Program-made: the position numbers and the translations under genes
From: Streptomyces sp. 378
Lineage (GTDB): Bacteria > Actinomycetota > Actinomycetes > Streptomycetales > Streptomycetaceae
Assembly: GCF_030124145.1 (NCBI RefSeq)
Contig: NZ_JASKMS010000024.1
Coordinates: 1 to 64,000, forward strand
Length of the DNA: 64,000 nucleotides
Direction: 5' to 3'
Shown here: positions 26,054 to 33,745 of the stretch, piece by piece
Layout: every line of letters begins with the position of its first letter
Position numbering within the stretch: the stretch's first letter is position 1
Notes under the pieces: model-generated
Seen by the model: the letters and a program-made list of their open reading frames with translations, nothing else
The model's database searches: none
What the model was told of the DNA's origin: nothing

Positions 26054-27249
26054 AGTTCCTCCCCCTGACGGCGCAGCAGCCGCAGATAGACCAGCGTGAC
26101 GGCGAGCAGGATCAGCAGCATCACGACCCCGATCGCGGAGCCGAGGCCGTACTGCGAGGACGCGAAGGCCTGCTGGTAGGCGTAGACGTTCAGGACGAGG
26201 TTCTGGCCGGCGATGCCGCCGCCGTTCGTCATGACGTAGATCTGCGTGAAGACCTTGAAGTCCCAGATGACCGACTGGATCGTGACGACGACCAGGATCG
26301 GCCGGAGCATCGGGGCGAGCACCGACCGCCAGATCCGCCACTGCGAGGCGCCGTCGAGGGCGGCGGCCTCCAGCACTTCGCCGGGTACGGCACGGATGCC
26401 GGCGTACACGGTCACCATCACGAACGGGAAGGAGCACCACACCACTTCGAGCAGGACGAGGAAGAAGGCGCTGAGACGGCCATAGGTCCACGAGTGGTCG
26501 CCGAGGCCCAGCATCCGGTTCACCGGCCCGAAGTCCGGGTCGAACAGGAACAGCCACACCGTGGACCCGGTCACGGCCGGGGTGGCCCACGCGCCCAGGG
26601 CGGCCAGCATCAGCGCGAGCCGCGGTACGGCCCGGACGCGGGTGAGCAGGACGGCGAGTGCGCATCCGACCGCGAGGGTGGAGACGACGCAGGCCGCCGC
26701 GAACAGCACGGTGGCGAGCAGCACCTGCCAGAACTGCGGGTCCCCGAACAGCTCGCTGTAGTTCGCGAATCCCTCGAAGGTGGCCGGTTCTCCGCCGCTG
26801 ACCTGCGCCTGGGTGTACCGGAAGAAGGAGATCAGCCCGAGCTGGTAGATCGGGTAGACGAGCAGCCCGCCGAGCACGACGAGCGCGGGCGCGAGATACA
26901 GCCAGGGCGTCCAGCCGCCGGCCGCGAGCGGGGACCCGCCGGGCGCGGCCCGCCGCGGGCGCGGCCGGCCGGGCGAACCGTCGCCGTGCCCTCCCCCGGC
27001 TTCGGTGGCGGAAGCCGTCCGGGCCGTTCCGGCGGGGGCCGCCTCGGGCGCGGTGACGCTGCCCGGCGCGGAGGAAGGAGGGGACGCCGGCGCGGGTGCC
27101 CGGCCGCGGTGCGGTGGGCGTGCGACTCGGGCCGGGGGCGCCCCCGCGGGCACGGTCGGGCGCACGCCGTGCCCGGCCGTGTCGCCACCGGCCGGTCCGG
27201 GCCCCGCCGCAGCGGCCGTGGATTCCGTGCGGTCGTTCATCGGGTTCAC
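26050..27249 (-). CDS. Sugar ABC transporter permease, MalF/DasB type, with long N-tail
   Basis: A 399-residue permease. The first 105 residues are a Pro/Ala/Gly/Arg-rich disordered tail, unusually long for the family. Six membrane segments follow, with the loop EVLEAAALDGASQWRIWRSV. GTG 27249 overlaps the binding-protein stop (GTGA), implying translational coupling; ATG 27240 three codons later is equally possible. It forms the channel with the MalG-type partner. The extra tail is cytoplasmic by the positive-inside rule and has no recognised domain. Confidence 0.88.
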   Translation of the reverse strand: MNPMNDRTESTAAAAGPGPAGGDTAGHGVRPTVPAGAPPARVARPPHRGRAPAPASPPSSAPGSVTAPEAAPAGTARTASATEAGGGHGDGSPGRPRPRRAAPGGSPLAAGGWTPWLYLAPALVVLGGLLVYPIYQLGLISFFRYTQAQVSGGEPATFEGFANYSELFGDPQFWQVLLATVLFAAACVVSTLAVGCALAVLLTRVRAVPRLALMLAALGAWATPAVTGSTVWLFLFDPDFGPVNRMLGLGDHSWTYGRLSAFFLVLLEVVWCSFPFVMVTVYAGIRAVPGEVLEAAALDGASQWRIWRSVLAPMLRPILVVVTIQSVIWDFKVFTQIYVMTNGGGIAGQNLVLNVYAYQQAFASSQYGLGSAIGVVMLLILLAVTLVYLRLLRRQGEEL

Positions 27250-28544
27250 CCCGCGGAGCCGAACGCGGCGTTCATCTTCTTCGCGGCGTCCCCGGAGGCC
27301 TTCGCGACGTCCTTCCTGCCGCTGACGATCTCCTGGAACATCGTCGGCAGGACCAGTGAGGAGTCGATCTGGGCCCAGGCGGGCGAGGCGGGGACGAACT
27401 GAGTTCCGGCGGACAGGGTCTGCACGAAGGGCTTCACGAACGGCTCCCGCCGCGCGGCCTGCGCCCGCACGTCCGTGAAGGTCGGCAGGAAGCCCATCGC
27501 GTCGAAGAGTTCGCTCTGTGTCTTCTTCGAGGCGAGCCGCTCCATCAGCCGGACGGCGAGTGTGCGGTGGGACGTGCTCTTCAGCACGCCGATGTTGTTG
27601 CCGCCCGCGAAGGCGGGAGCGATCGAGCCGGACTTCACCCCCGGCAGCGGGACGACGGCGTACCTGCCCTTGACCTTCCCTGCCTCGACGGCGGTGTGGC
27701 TGAAGTCGCCGCCGATCGCCATGCCCGCCTTGCCCGCGGCGAACGCGGAGATCGTGTCGTTGCCGCCCATGCCCGCGCACTTGGCGGCGGGGCAGTTGTC
27801 GTCGCCGAAGAGGGACGTGTAGGCCTTGATGCCCTTGCGGGCCTGAGGGCTGTCGATGCCGGACGCGTACGAACCCCGTCTGCCGTCGGCGAGTTCACCG
27901 CCGTGGGCCCACACGAACGGCAGCGCGCCGTAGGTGTAGGCGCCGCCGACGACCAGTCCGTACAGCTCGGGCTTCGCGGCGCGTATCGCGCGGGCCGTGG
28001 AGGCGAGTTCGTCCATCGTCCTGGGGACGGACAGGCCCAGCTCCTTGAAGACGTCCGTGCGGTAGTAGAGGGCGCGGACGCCGACGTAGAAGGGGGCGCC
28101 GTAGAGCCTGCCGTCCACCGTCACCGACCGCCTGGCCGTCGGGTCGGTGTCCTTCGCCTCGCTCCAGTCGCCGAACTCCGCGGTCACGTCGAGGAGTCCG
28201 CCGTCCTTCACATAGCCGGCCGTGTCGGTGTTGCCGTACTCCATCACGTCGGGGGCGGAGTCGGGGTCGTTGAAGGCGGCCTTGACGCGCTGGGCGCGGG
28301 TGTCGACGGGGATGTACTCGACGGCCACCTCGGTGCCCTGGTGGGCCTTCTCGAAGTCGGCGACGACCGAGTCGACGACCTTCTCCTTGGGGGCGTTGCC
28401 GACCTCCTGGAAGAGCCACACGCGCAGCGTGCCGGTCTTCTCGTCCTTGTCGGAGGAGGAGTTCGAGGAGGTCTGGGGTGCGCAGGCGGTGGCCAGGAGG
28501 GCGGCGAGCGCGGTGAGCCCGGCGATGGGGACGGACAGCTTCAT
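27246..28544 (-). CDS. Sugar-binding lipoprotein (family 1 solute-binding protein)
   Basis: A 432-residue extracellular binding protein. The signal peptide ends in LLATACAPQ, lipobox Cys21, followed by a Ser/Asp linker. The mature part has the SBP_bac_1 fold (GTLRVWLFQEVGNAP, then APDVMEYGNTDTAGYV and GKAGMAIGGDF). ATG 28544 follows GGAGGAGC. First gene of the operon with two permeases and a GH20 hexosaminidase, so GlcNAc-oligosaccharides are the likely ligand. A DasR-like site about 100 bp upstream supports control by aminosugar availability. Confidence 0.92.
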   Translation of the reverse strand: MKLSVPIAGLTALAALLATACAPQTSSNSSSDKDEKTGTLRVWLFQEVGNAPKEKVVDSVVADFEKAHQGTEVAVEYIPVDTRAQRVKAAFNDPDSAPDVMEYGNTDTAGYVKDGGLLDVTAEFGDWSEAKDTDPTARRSVTVDGRLYGAPFYVGVRALYYRTDVFKELGLSVPRTMDELASTARAIRAAKPELYGLVVGGAYTYGALPFVWAHGGELADGRRGSYASGIDSPQARKGIKAYTSLFGDDNCPAAKCAGMGGNDTISAFAAGKAGMAIGGDFSHTAVEAGKVKGRYAVVPLPGVKSGSIAPAFAGGNNIGVLKSTSHRTLAVRLMERLASKKTQSELFDAMGFLPTFTDVRAQAARREPFVKPFVQTLSAGTQFVPASPAWAQIDSSLVLPTMFQEIVSGRKDVAKASGDAAKKMNAAFGSAG

Positions 28545-28610
28545 GGAGTGCTCCTCCGAGGGAGTGTTGCAACATGCGCAATGAAGGTTTCGCTGTGCAC
28601 AACACCACGG

Positions 28611-28655
28611 AGGCTAGGGACCACGGGAACACGGCCACAAGAGGTCTCAACCACT
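28611..28655 (-). promoter_or_regulatory. Promoter and DasR-like operator of the aminosugar operon
   Basis: AGAGGTCTCAACCACT at 28640-28655 matches the DasR-responsive element consensus ACTGGTCTAGACCACT at 12 of 16 positions, 13 if the variable second base is allowed. Just downstream on the minus strand TTGTGG (complement of 28635-28640) and TAGCCT (complement of 28611-28616) are 18 bp apart and form a plausible -35/-10 pair. The operator abuts the -35. DasR represses aminosugar uptake genes until glucosamine-6-phosphate accumulates. Confidence 0.55.
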
Positions 28656-28699
28656 CTGTGACCGGCAGACGCACCTTGCGCAACGCCCGGACAGCACAA

Positions 28700-28736
28700 A
28701 AGCCTCCAGGGCGCGCAAAACGCGCCCTGGAGGCTT
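28700..28736 (-). terminator. Intrinsic terminator after the DUF3039 gene
   Basis: A perfect 16-bp stem (AAGCCTCCAGGGCGCG and its complement) with a 5-base loop, followed on the minus strand by a short T run. It lies 20 bp after the DUF3039 stop and separates that gene from the aminosugar operon promoter. Confidence 0.85.
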
Positions 28737-28755
28737 CACGCCCCGCGGGCAGGGG

Positions 28756-29037
28756 CTACTTGTCGCCCTTGCCCTTGTCGTCGTCGCCGGAGCTCATGGA
28801 CTCGTAGATCTCCTTGCACATGGGACAGACGGGGTACTTCTTCGGGTCGCGGCCCGGTACCCAGACCTTGCCGCACAGCGCCACGACGGGGGTGCCGTCG
28901 AGGGCGCTCGCCATGATCTTGTCCTTCTGGACGTAATGGGCGAAGCGCTCGTGGTCACCGTCACCATGCGAGGTCTGCGGCGTCGGCTCAACGAGGGTCC
29001 CCGTACCAGTCCCGCGCTCGGGCTCGAGAGTGCTCAT
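28756..29037 (-). CDS. DUF3039 small zinc-ribbon-like protein
   Basis: A 93-residue protein of the actinobacterial family DUF3039. The core reads ERFAHYVQKDKIMASALDG, then VVALCGKVW-PGRDPKKYPVCPMCKEIY. Cys residues in ALCGKVW and CPMC could bind one zinc. The tail is lysine/aspartate-rich. The family is conserved next to murA/YqgE in streptomycetes and has no established function. ATG 29037 gives the typical MSTLEPERGTGTGTL start; an upstream ATG at 29067 is possible but atypical. Confidence 0.85.
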   Translation of the reverse strand: MSTLEPERGTGTGTLVEPTPQTSHGDGDHERFAHYVQKDKIMASALDGTPVVALCGKVWVPGRDPKKYPVCPMCKEIYESMSSGDDDKGKGDK

Positions 29038-29066
29038 AGGGCCAAGGGTACTGAAGCTCACACGCA

Positions 29067-29639
29067 TCAGTTGAGCGACGGGTCGTCCGGGTACGTCGCC
29101 ACCATCGCCAGCTCGCCGCGCTGGCGTCGCAGCACCTCGCGCCACAGCCGCTCGGGGGACGGGGACGAGACGTCGCCGGGCTCCGACTCCACGACGTACC
29201 ACGCGCCGTCCACCAGCTCGTCCTCCAGCTGGCCGGGGCCCCAGCCGGCGTACCCGGCGAAGATGCGCAGGGACCCGAGGGCGGAGGCCAGCAGCTCCGG
29301 CGGGGCCTCCAGATCGACCAGACCGATCGCGCCGTGCACCCGGCGCCAGCCCAGCGGGGCGGCCTCGCCGGAGGCGCCGCCGGGGACGACCGCGACGCCG
29401 AGGGCGGAGTCCAGCGACACCGGGCCGCCCTGGAACACGACACCCGGTTCCACGGCGAGATCCCCCCAGCCCTCCAGGATGTCCCCCACGTCCACCGGGG
29501 TGGGACGGTTGAGGACGACACCGAGGGAGCCCTCCTCGTCGTGGTCGAGGAGCAGCACCACCGCACGGTCGAAGTTCGGGTCCGCCAGGGCGGGGGTGGC
29601 CACGAGCAACCGCCCTGTGAGCGAGGACACCTCGGTCAT
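29067..29639 (-). CDS. YqgE/AlgH-family protein
   Basis: A 190-residue protein of the UPF0301 family (YqgE/AlgH), known structurally but of uncertain function. Family signatures are GRLLVATPALADPNFDRAVV, HDEEGSLGVVLNRP, the VFQGGPV motif and IFAGYAGWGPGQLE. ATG 29639 (MTEVSSLTG) is used; ATG 29648 would add three residues. It ends 29 bp before the DUF3039 gene on the same strand and is divergent from murA across 253 bp that must contain both promoters. Confidence 0.9.
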   Translation of the reverse strand: MTEVSSLTGRLLVATPALADPNFDRAVVLLLDHDEEGSLGVVLNRPTPVDVGDILEGWGDLAVEPGVVFQGGPVSLDSALGVAVVPGGASGEAAPLGWRRVHGAIGLVDLEAPPELLASALGSLRIFAGYAGWGPGQLEDELVDGAWYVVESEPGDVSSPSPERLWREVLRRQRGELAMVATYPDDPSLN

Positions 29640-29892
29640 GGCAGACATGATCCCGCATCTTGCCCTCGCATGGGGAGGCAATGGGGCAGCGGCGGAGAAC
29701 GCAGCTCAGGGCACACCGAAGCGTCCCCGGCGCACGAAACCCGGCCGTGACCCCATGTGCCCGGAACGGAACGGTTCGTGTTGTGACAGAGCTATGACGT
29801 GGCTGGAGCTCACTCAGGCATACAGAAGGAGGGTGGTGGGCGATTACCCTTTCCCTCCTGGCCCCTGCCCGACTCCATGGAACGCGAGATTC

Positions 29893-31233
29893 ATGACCGT
29901 CAACGACGATGTCCTGCTTGTCCACGGCGGAACCCCGCTGGAGGGCGAGATCCGTGTCCGCGGTGCGAAGAACCTCGTACCGAAGGCCATGGTCGCAGCG
30001 CTGCTCGGCAGCGCTCCGAGCCGGCTCCGCAATGTTCCGGACATCCGCGACGTCCGAGTCGTACGGGGTCTGCTGCAACTGCACGGTGTGACGGTCCGCC
30101 CGGGTGACGAACCCGGCGAACTGGTGATGGATCCGACGCGCGTGGAGAGCGCGAACGTCGCTGACATCGATGCCCACGCGGGTTCGAGCCGTATTCCGAT
30201 CCTTTTCTGCGGGCCGCTGCTGCACCGCCTCGGCCACGCCTTCATCCCCGGTCTCGGCGGCTGCGACATCGGCGGCCGGCCCATCGACTTCCACTTCGAG
30301 GTGCTGCGGCAGTTCGGCGCGAAGATCGAGAAGCGGGCGGACGGGCAGTACCTGGAGGCGCCCCGGCGGCTGCGCGGCACGAAGATCCAGCTGCCGTACC
30401 CGTCCGTCGGCGCGACCGAGCAGGTGCTGCTGACGGCCGTCCTCGCGGAGGGCGTCACGGAGCTGGCCAACGCGGCCGTCGAGCCGGAGATCGAGGACCT
30501 CATCTGCGTGCTGCAGAAGATGGGCGCGATCATCGCGATGGACACCGACCGGACGATCCGCATCACCGGTGTGGACCAGCTCGGCGGCTACAACCACCGC
30601 GCCCTCCCGGACCGCCTGGAGGCGGCGTCCTGGGCGTCCGCGGCGCTGGCGACCGAGGGCAACATCTACGTCCACGGCGCCCAGCAGCGCTCGATGATGA
30701 CGTTCCTGAACACCTACCGCAAGGTGGGCGGTGCCTTCGAGATCGACGACGAGGGCATCCGCTTCTGGCACCCCGGCGGCCAGCTGAAGTCCATCGCGCT
30801 GGAGACGGACGTCCACCCGGGCTTCCAGACCGACTGGCAGCAGCCGCTGGTGGTCGCCCTGACCCAGGCCACGGGCCTGTCCATCATCCACGAGACGGTC
30901 TACGAGTCCCGCCTCGGCTTCACGTCCGCCCTGAACCAGATGGGCGCGCACATCCAGCTCTACCGCGAGTGCCTGGGCGGCTCGAACTGCCGCTTCGGCC
31001 AGCGCAACTTCCTGCACTCGGCCGTCGTCTCGGGCCCGACCAAGCTCCAGGGCGCGGATCTGGTCATCCCCGACCTCCGCGGCGGCTTCTCGTACCTGAT
31101 CGCGGCGCTGGCGGCCCAGGGCACGTCCCGCGTCCACGGCATCGGCCTCATCAACCGCGGCTACGAGAACTTCATGGAGAAGCTGGTGGAGCTGGGCGCG
31201 AAGGTCGAACTGCCGGGCAAGGCACTCGGCTGA
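29893..31233 (+). CDS. murA: UDP-N-acetylglucosamine 1-carboxyvinyltransferase
   Basis: A 446-residue cytoplasmic enzyme of the EPSP-synthase fold that transfers enolpyruvate to UDP-GlcNAc, the first committed step of peptidoglycan synthesis. Lys26 lies in the RGAKNLVPKA segment. The fosfomycin-target cysteine is present as Cys124 (GLGGCDIGGRP), unlike the aspartate variants of some actinobacteria. Both lobes are intact, ending in IPDLRGGFSYLIAALAAQG and GYENFMEKL. Streptomycetes often carry a second copy elsewhere. The gene is monocistronic, ends at a strong bidirectional terminator and faces HU. Confidence 0.96.
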   Translation: MTVNDDVLLVHGGTPLEGEIRVRGAKNLVPKAMVAALLGSAPSRLRNVPDIRDVRVVRGLLQLHGVTVRPGDEPGELVMDPTRVESANVADIDAHAGSSRIPILFCGPLLHRLGHAFIPGLGGCDIGGRPIDFHFEVLRQFGAKIEKRADGQYLEAPRRLRGTKIQLPYPSVGATEQVLLTAVLAEGVTELANAAVEPEIEDLICVLQKMGAIIAMDTDRTIRITGVDQLGGYNHRALPDRLEAASWASAALATEGNIYVHGAQQRSMMTFLNTYRKVGGAFEIDDEGIRFWHPGGQLKSIALETDVHPGFQTDWQQPLVVALTQATGLSIIHETVYESRLGFTSALNQMGAHIQLYRECLGGSNCRFGQRNFLHSAVVSGPTKLQGADLVIPDLRGGFSYLIAALAAQGTSRVHGIGLINRGYENFMEKLVELGAKVELPGKALG

Positions 31234-31252
31234 TTCCCGCCGTAGCGACGCG

Positions 31253-31313
31253 GTGAGTGACATCAAAGGGGCGGCCACCCGGTTCGGGTGGCCGCCCCTT
31301 TGATGTCACTCAC
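31253..31313. terminator. Long bidirectional terminator between murA and hup
   Basis: A perfect 29-bp inverted repeat (31253-31281 and 31285-31313) with a 3-base GTT loop. The arms contain ATCAAAGGGGCGGCCACCCG. It serves both convergent genes, and the CCCCTTTGAT / ATCAAAGGGG flanks give a modest T tract each way. The stem length is exceptional. Confidence 0.9.
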
Positions 31314-31349
31314 TGTGGTTCGTACACCGTCGGCGTACGAACGGCAGGG

Positions 31350-31631
31350 TTACTTGCCCTTCGCGGCTTCCTTGAGCTTCGAGCCCGCGGAGACCTTCAC
31401 GCTGTACCCGGCGGGGATCTGGATGGGCTCGCCGGTCTGCGGGTTGCGGGCGGTGCGAGCGGCACGGTGGGTGCGCTCGAAGGTCAGGAAGCCGGGGATG
31501 GTGACCTTCTCGTCGCCCTTGGAGACGATGTCGCCGACGACGTCGGCGAACGCGGCCAGCACGGCGTCGGCGTCCTTGCGGGTCACCTCGGCGCGGTCGG
31601 CCAGCGCGGCCACCAGCTCACTGCGGTTCAT
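31350..31631 (-). CDS. hup: HU-type nucleoid protein
   Basis: A 93-residue bacterial HU. The whole fold is present: dimerisation helices (MNRSELVAALADRAEVTRKD, then AVLAAFADVV), KVTIPGFLTFERT, and the DNA-binding arm RNPQTGEPIQIPAGYSVKVSAG. It lacks the long basic C-terminal tail of the second, HupS-type HU of streptomycetes, so it corresponds to the vegetative HU (hupA). It shapes the nucleoid of growing hyphae. The gene has its own promoter in the preceding 338 bp. Confidence 0.96.
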   Translation of the reverse strand: MNRSELVAALADRAEVTRKDADAVLAAFADVVGDIVSKGDEKVTIPGFLTFERTHRAARTARNPQTGEPIQIPAGYSVKVSAGSKLKEAAKGK

Positions 31632-31969
31632 GTTGTTACTCCCGTGTTCATCTTGCCGTTGAGGCGTCAGATCGAAGCCGATGCTGCCAGGGTCCTCCGT
31701 GAGTCCCCGGACCCGGGTCCGTCGTCAGACCCTCGCGCCCAGGGACGCATCCTGCCTCTACCTGCGGCGGGAAAGCCAATCCGGCACCCGCAGGAGTCGT
31801 GGGAACACCCTTGGGGAGTCACACGAAAAGAGGGCCTGAGCCTGGCGCCACGATAGCTGCGCTGCTGACAGGGTTCTTGCGACGCGCCGGGTTCCCGGCG
31901 GTCGTGGGGTTACTCACAGTCCGGAGAGCCGGTGCGCCGGGCCTCCTCGGGGCTCGGCCAACCTGGGCC
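31632..31969. other. Intergenic region upstream of hup
   Basis: 338 bp between hup and the malic enzyme stop, both on the minus strand. It holds the hup promoter and the malic-enzyme terminator. GCCGGG-TT-CCCGGC at about 31888-31901 is a small hairpin. I see no gene in it and no promoter convincing enough to mark. Confidence 0.5.
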
Positions 31970-33403
31970 TCAGACGCCGGTCGGGCTGCCCGCCCCCGCA
32001 CCGACCGCCCTGGCGGCCTCCCGCACGGCGCCGGCGACCGCTCCCGCGACCTTGTCGTTGAAGACGCTCGGGATGATGTAGTTCGGGTTCAGCTCGTCCT
32101 CGGTCACCACGTCCGCGAGCGCCTTGGCGGCGGCCAGCATCATCTCCGTGTTGACCGTCCGGGACTGCGCGTCCAGCAGACCGCGGAAGACACCCGGGAA
32201 GACCAGCACGTTGTTGATCTGGTTCGGGAAGTCCGAACGGCCGGTGGCGACAACGGCCGCCGTCTGGCGGGCGATCGCCGGGTCGACCTCGGGGTCCGGG
32301 TTCGCGAGAGCGAACACGATCCCGCCGTCGGCCATGGCGGCCACGTCGCTCCCGTCGAGGACGTTCGGGGCCGAGACGCCGATGAAGACGTCGGCGCCGC
32401 GCACGGCCTCCTTGAGGGTGCCGGTGAGGCCCTCGGGGTTGGTGTTGTCGGCGATCCAGCGCAGCGCCGAGTCCGGGGCGGCGTCCACCAGGTCCTCGCG
32501 GCCCGCGTGCACGACGCCGTGGATGTCGGCGACGACGGCGTTCTTGACGCCCGCGGCGATCAGCAGCTTCAGGATGGCCGTACCGGCCGCGCCGGCGCCG
32601 GACATGACGACCCGGATGTTCTCGATCGCCCTGCCGGTGACCCGCAGTGCGTTCGTCAGCGCGGCGAGGACGACGATCGCGGTGCCGTGCTGGTCGTCGT
32701 GGAAGACGGGGATGTCGAGGGCCTCGCGCAGCCGGGCCTCGATCTCGAAGCAGCGCGGGGCGGAGATGTCCTCGAGGTTGATGCCCGCGAAGCCGGGGGC
32801 GATCGCCTTGACGATCTCGACGATCGCGTCGGTGTCCTGGGTGTCGAGGCAGATCGGCCAGGCGTCGATGCCGGCGAACCGCTTGAAGAGGGCGGCCTTG
32901 CCCTCCATGACGGGCAGCGCGGCCTTGGGGCCGATGTTGCCCAGACCCAGCACGGCGGAGCCGTCCGTCACGACCGCAACGGAGTTGCGCTTGATGGTGA
33001 GGCGGCGGGCGTCCTCGGGGTTCTCGGCGATCGCCATGCAGACGCGGGCCACGCCCGGCGTGTAGACCATGGACAGGTCGTCACGGTTGCGGATGGGGTG
33101 CTTGGACGCCATCTCGATCTTGCCGCCGAGGTGCATGAGGAAGGTCCGGTCCGAGACCTTGCCCAGGGTGACGCCCTCGATGCCGCGGAGTTCCTCGACG
33201 ATCTCGTCCGCGTGCGCGGTCGACGACGCCGCGATGGTGACGTCGATACGGAGCTTCTCGTGACCGGACGCGGTGACGTCGAGGCCGGTCACCGAGCCTC
33301 CGGAGGACTCCACGGCGGTGGTGAGCTGCGAGACGGCGGTTCCGCTCGCGGGCACCTCCAGCCGGACCGTCATCGAGTAGGAGACGCTGGGCGCCGTTGC
33401 CAT
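31970..33403 (-). CDS. Malic enzyme with N-terminal ACT-like domain
   Basis: A 477-residue enzyme that oxidatively decarboxylates malate to pyruvate. Residues 1-90 form an ACT-like regulatory domain (VSYSMTVRLEVPASG, IDVTIAASSTAHADEIVEEL). The malic domain follows with YTPGVARVCMAI and KRNSVAVVTDGSAVLGLGNI, then a Rossmann domain with VVMSGAGAAGTAILKLL. The GAGAAG loop and the acidic residue after it fit NAD preference, as I recall for the S. coelicolor orthologue, but cofactor use cannot be proved from sequence. It supplies pyruvate and reducing power, with links to storage lipid and antibiotic precursor supply. ATG 33403 is clear. Confidence 0.92.
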   Translation of the reverse strand: MATAPSVSYSMTVRLEVPASGTAVSQLTTAVESSGGSVTGLDVTASGHEKLRIDVTIAASSTAHADEIVEELRGIEGVTLGKVSDRTFLMHLGGKIEMASKHPIRNRDDLSMVYTPGVARVCMAIAENPEDARRLTIKRNSVAVVTDGSAVLGLGNIGPKAALPVMEGKAALFKRFAGIDAWPICLDTQDTDAIVEIVKAIAPGFAGINLEDISAPRCFEIEARLREALDIPVFHDDQHGTAIVVLAALTNALRVTGRAIENIRVVMSGAGAAGTAILKLLIAAGVKNAVVADIHGVVHAGREDLVDAAPDSALRWIADNTNPEGLTGTLKEAVRGADVFIGVSAPNVLDGSDVAAMADGGIVFALANPDPEVDPAIARQTAAVVATGRSDFPNQINNVLVFPGVFRGLLDAQSRTVNTEMMLAAAKALADVVTEDELNPNYIIPSVFNDKVAGAVAGAVREAARAVGAGAGSPTGV

Positions 33404-33530
33404 GGCCGACTTCCTCTGCTTTCACCTGACGCTGAGTTGTGCCGTCCGATCGTCGCACCTACCGCTGAGTAGCAGGTAGCCGCCCTCGATTGCGAACGTT
33501 TTGTTCGCGGAACGGGGTGGAAGGGGCCGG

Positions 33531-33668
33531 AAAAAAGAGACCCACGTCACGGGGACGTGGGTCTCTTCCGAAAGTAAGTGGCACCGACCCGCCATGCTCG
33601 CCTCGCGGCAAGTGGTCGCTCGTAGCGACGAAGGTTGGGCCCGGGGGCTTGGATCGAGCCGGTGCCAC
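33531..33668 (-). ncRNA. Putative structured small RNA ending in an intrinsic terminator
   Basis: A 138-nt candidate. Its first bases GTGGCACCG (33660-33668) pair perfectly with CGGTGCCAC (complement of 33578-33586), closing a domain that contains a GTCGCT-ACG-AGCGAC hairpin (33615-33629) and a second GC-rich stem. Directly after comes a 14-bp perfect terminator hairpin (33535-33567) with a run of Ts. A TAGCCT -10 element (complement of 33673-33678) would start transcription at the first base of the closing stem. No clear -35 is present, so processing from the helicase 3' end is the alternative. No ORF with a ribosome site lies within it. Confidence 0.6.
33535..33567 (-). terminator. Intrinsic terminator with T tract
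   Basis: AAGAGACCCACGTC pairs with GACGTGGGTCTCTT around a 5-base loop, and six consecutive T residues follow on the minus strand. It ends the small RNA candidate and any read-through from the helicase. Such a T-tailed terminator is uncommon in this GC-rich genome. Confidence 0.9.
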
Positions 33669-33745
33669 ATCCAGGCTAACAAACAGATCCCGTAAGGCCA
33701 TTCCCGTACCGGTAGTTCATTTCGCCGACAAGTGGGTATCGGGCC

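Larger units (their letters stand above)
33404..33745. other. Intergenic region carrying a probable small RNA
   Basis: 342 bp between the malic enzyme and the HelD-like helicase, both on the minus strand. Its centre is occupied by the structured RNA and terminator listed separately. The 127 bp next to malic enzyme hold that gene's promoter. The 77 bp next to the helicase stop hold no recognised element apart from the putative -10 of the RNA. Confidence 0.6.

Noticed and set aside
33531..33668. 6C RNA motif
   Set aside because: The candidate lacks the two hairpins with runs of six or more C in the loops that define that class.
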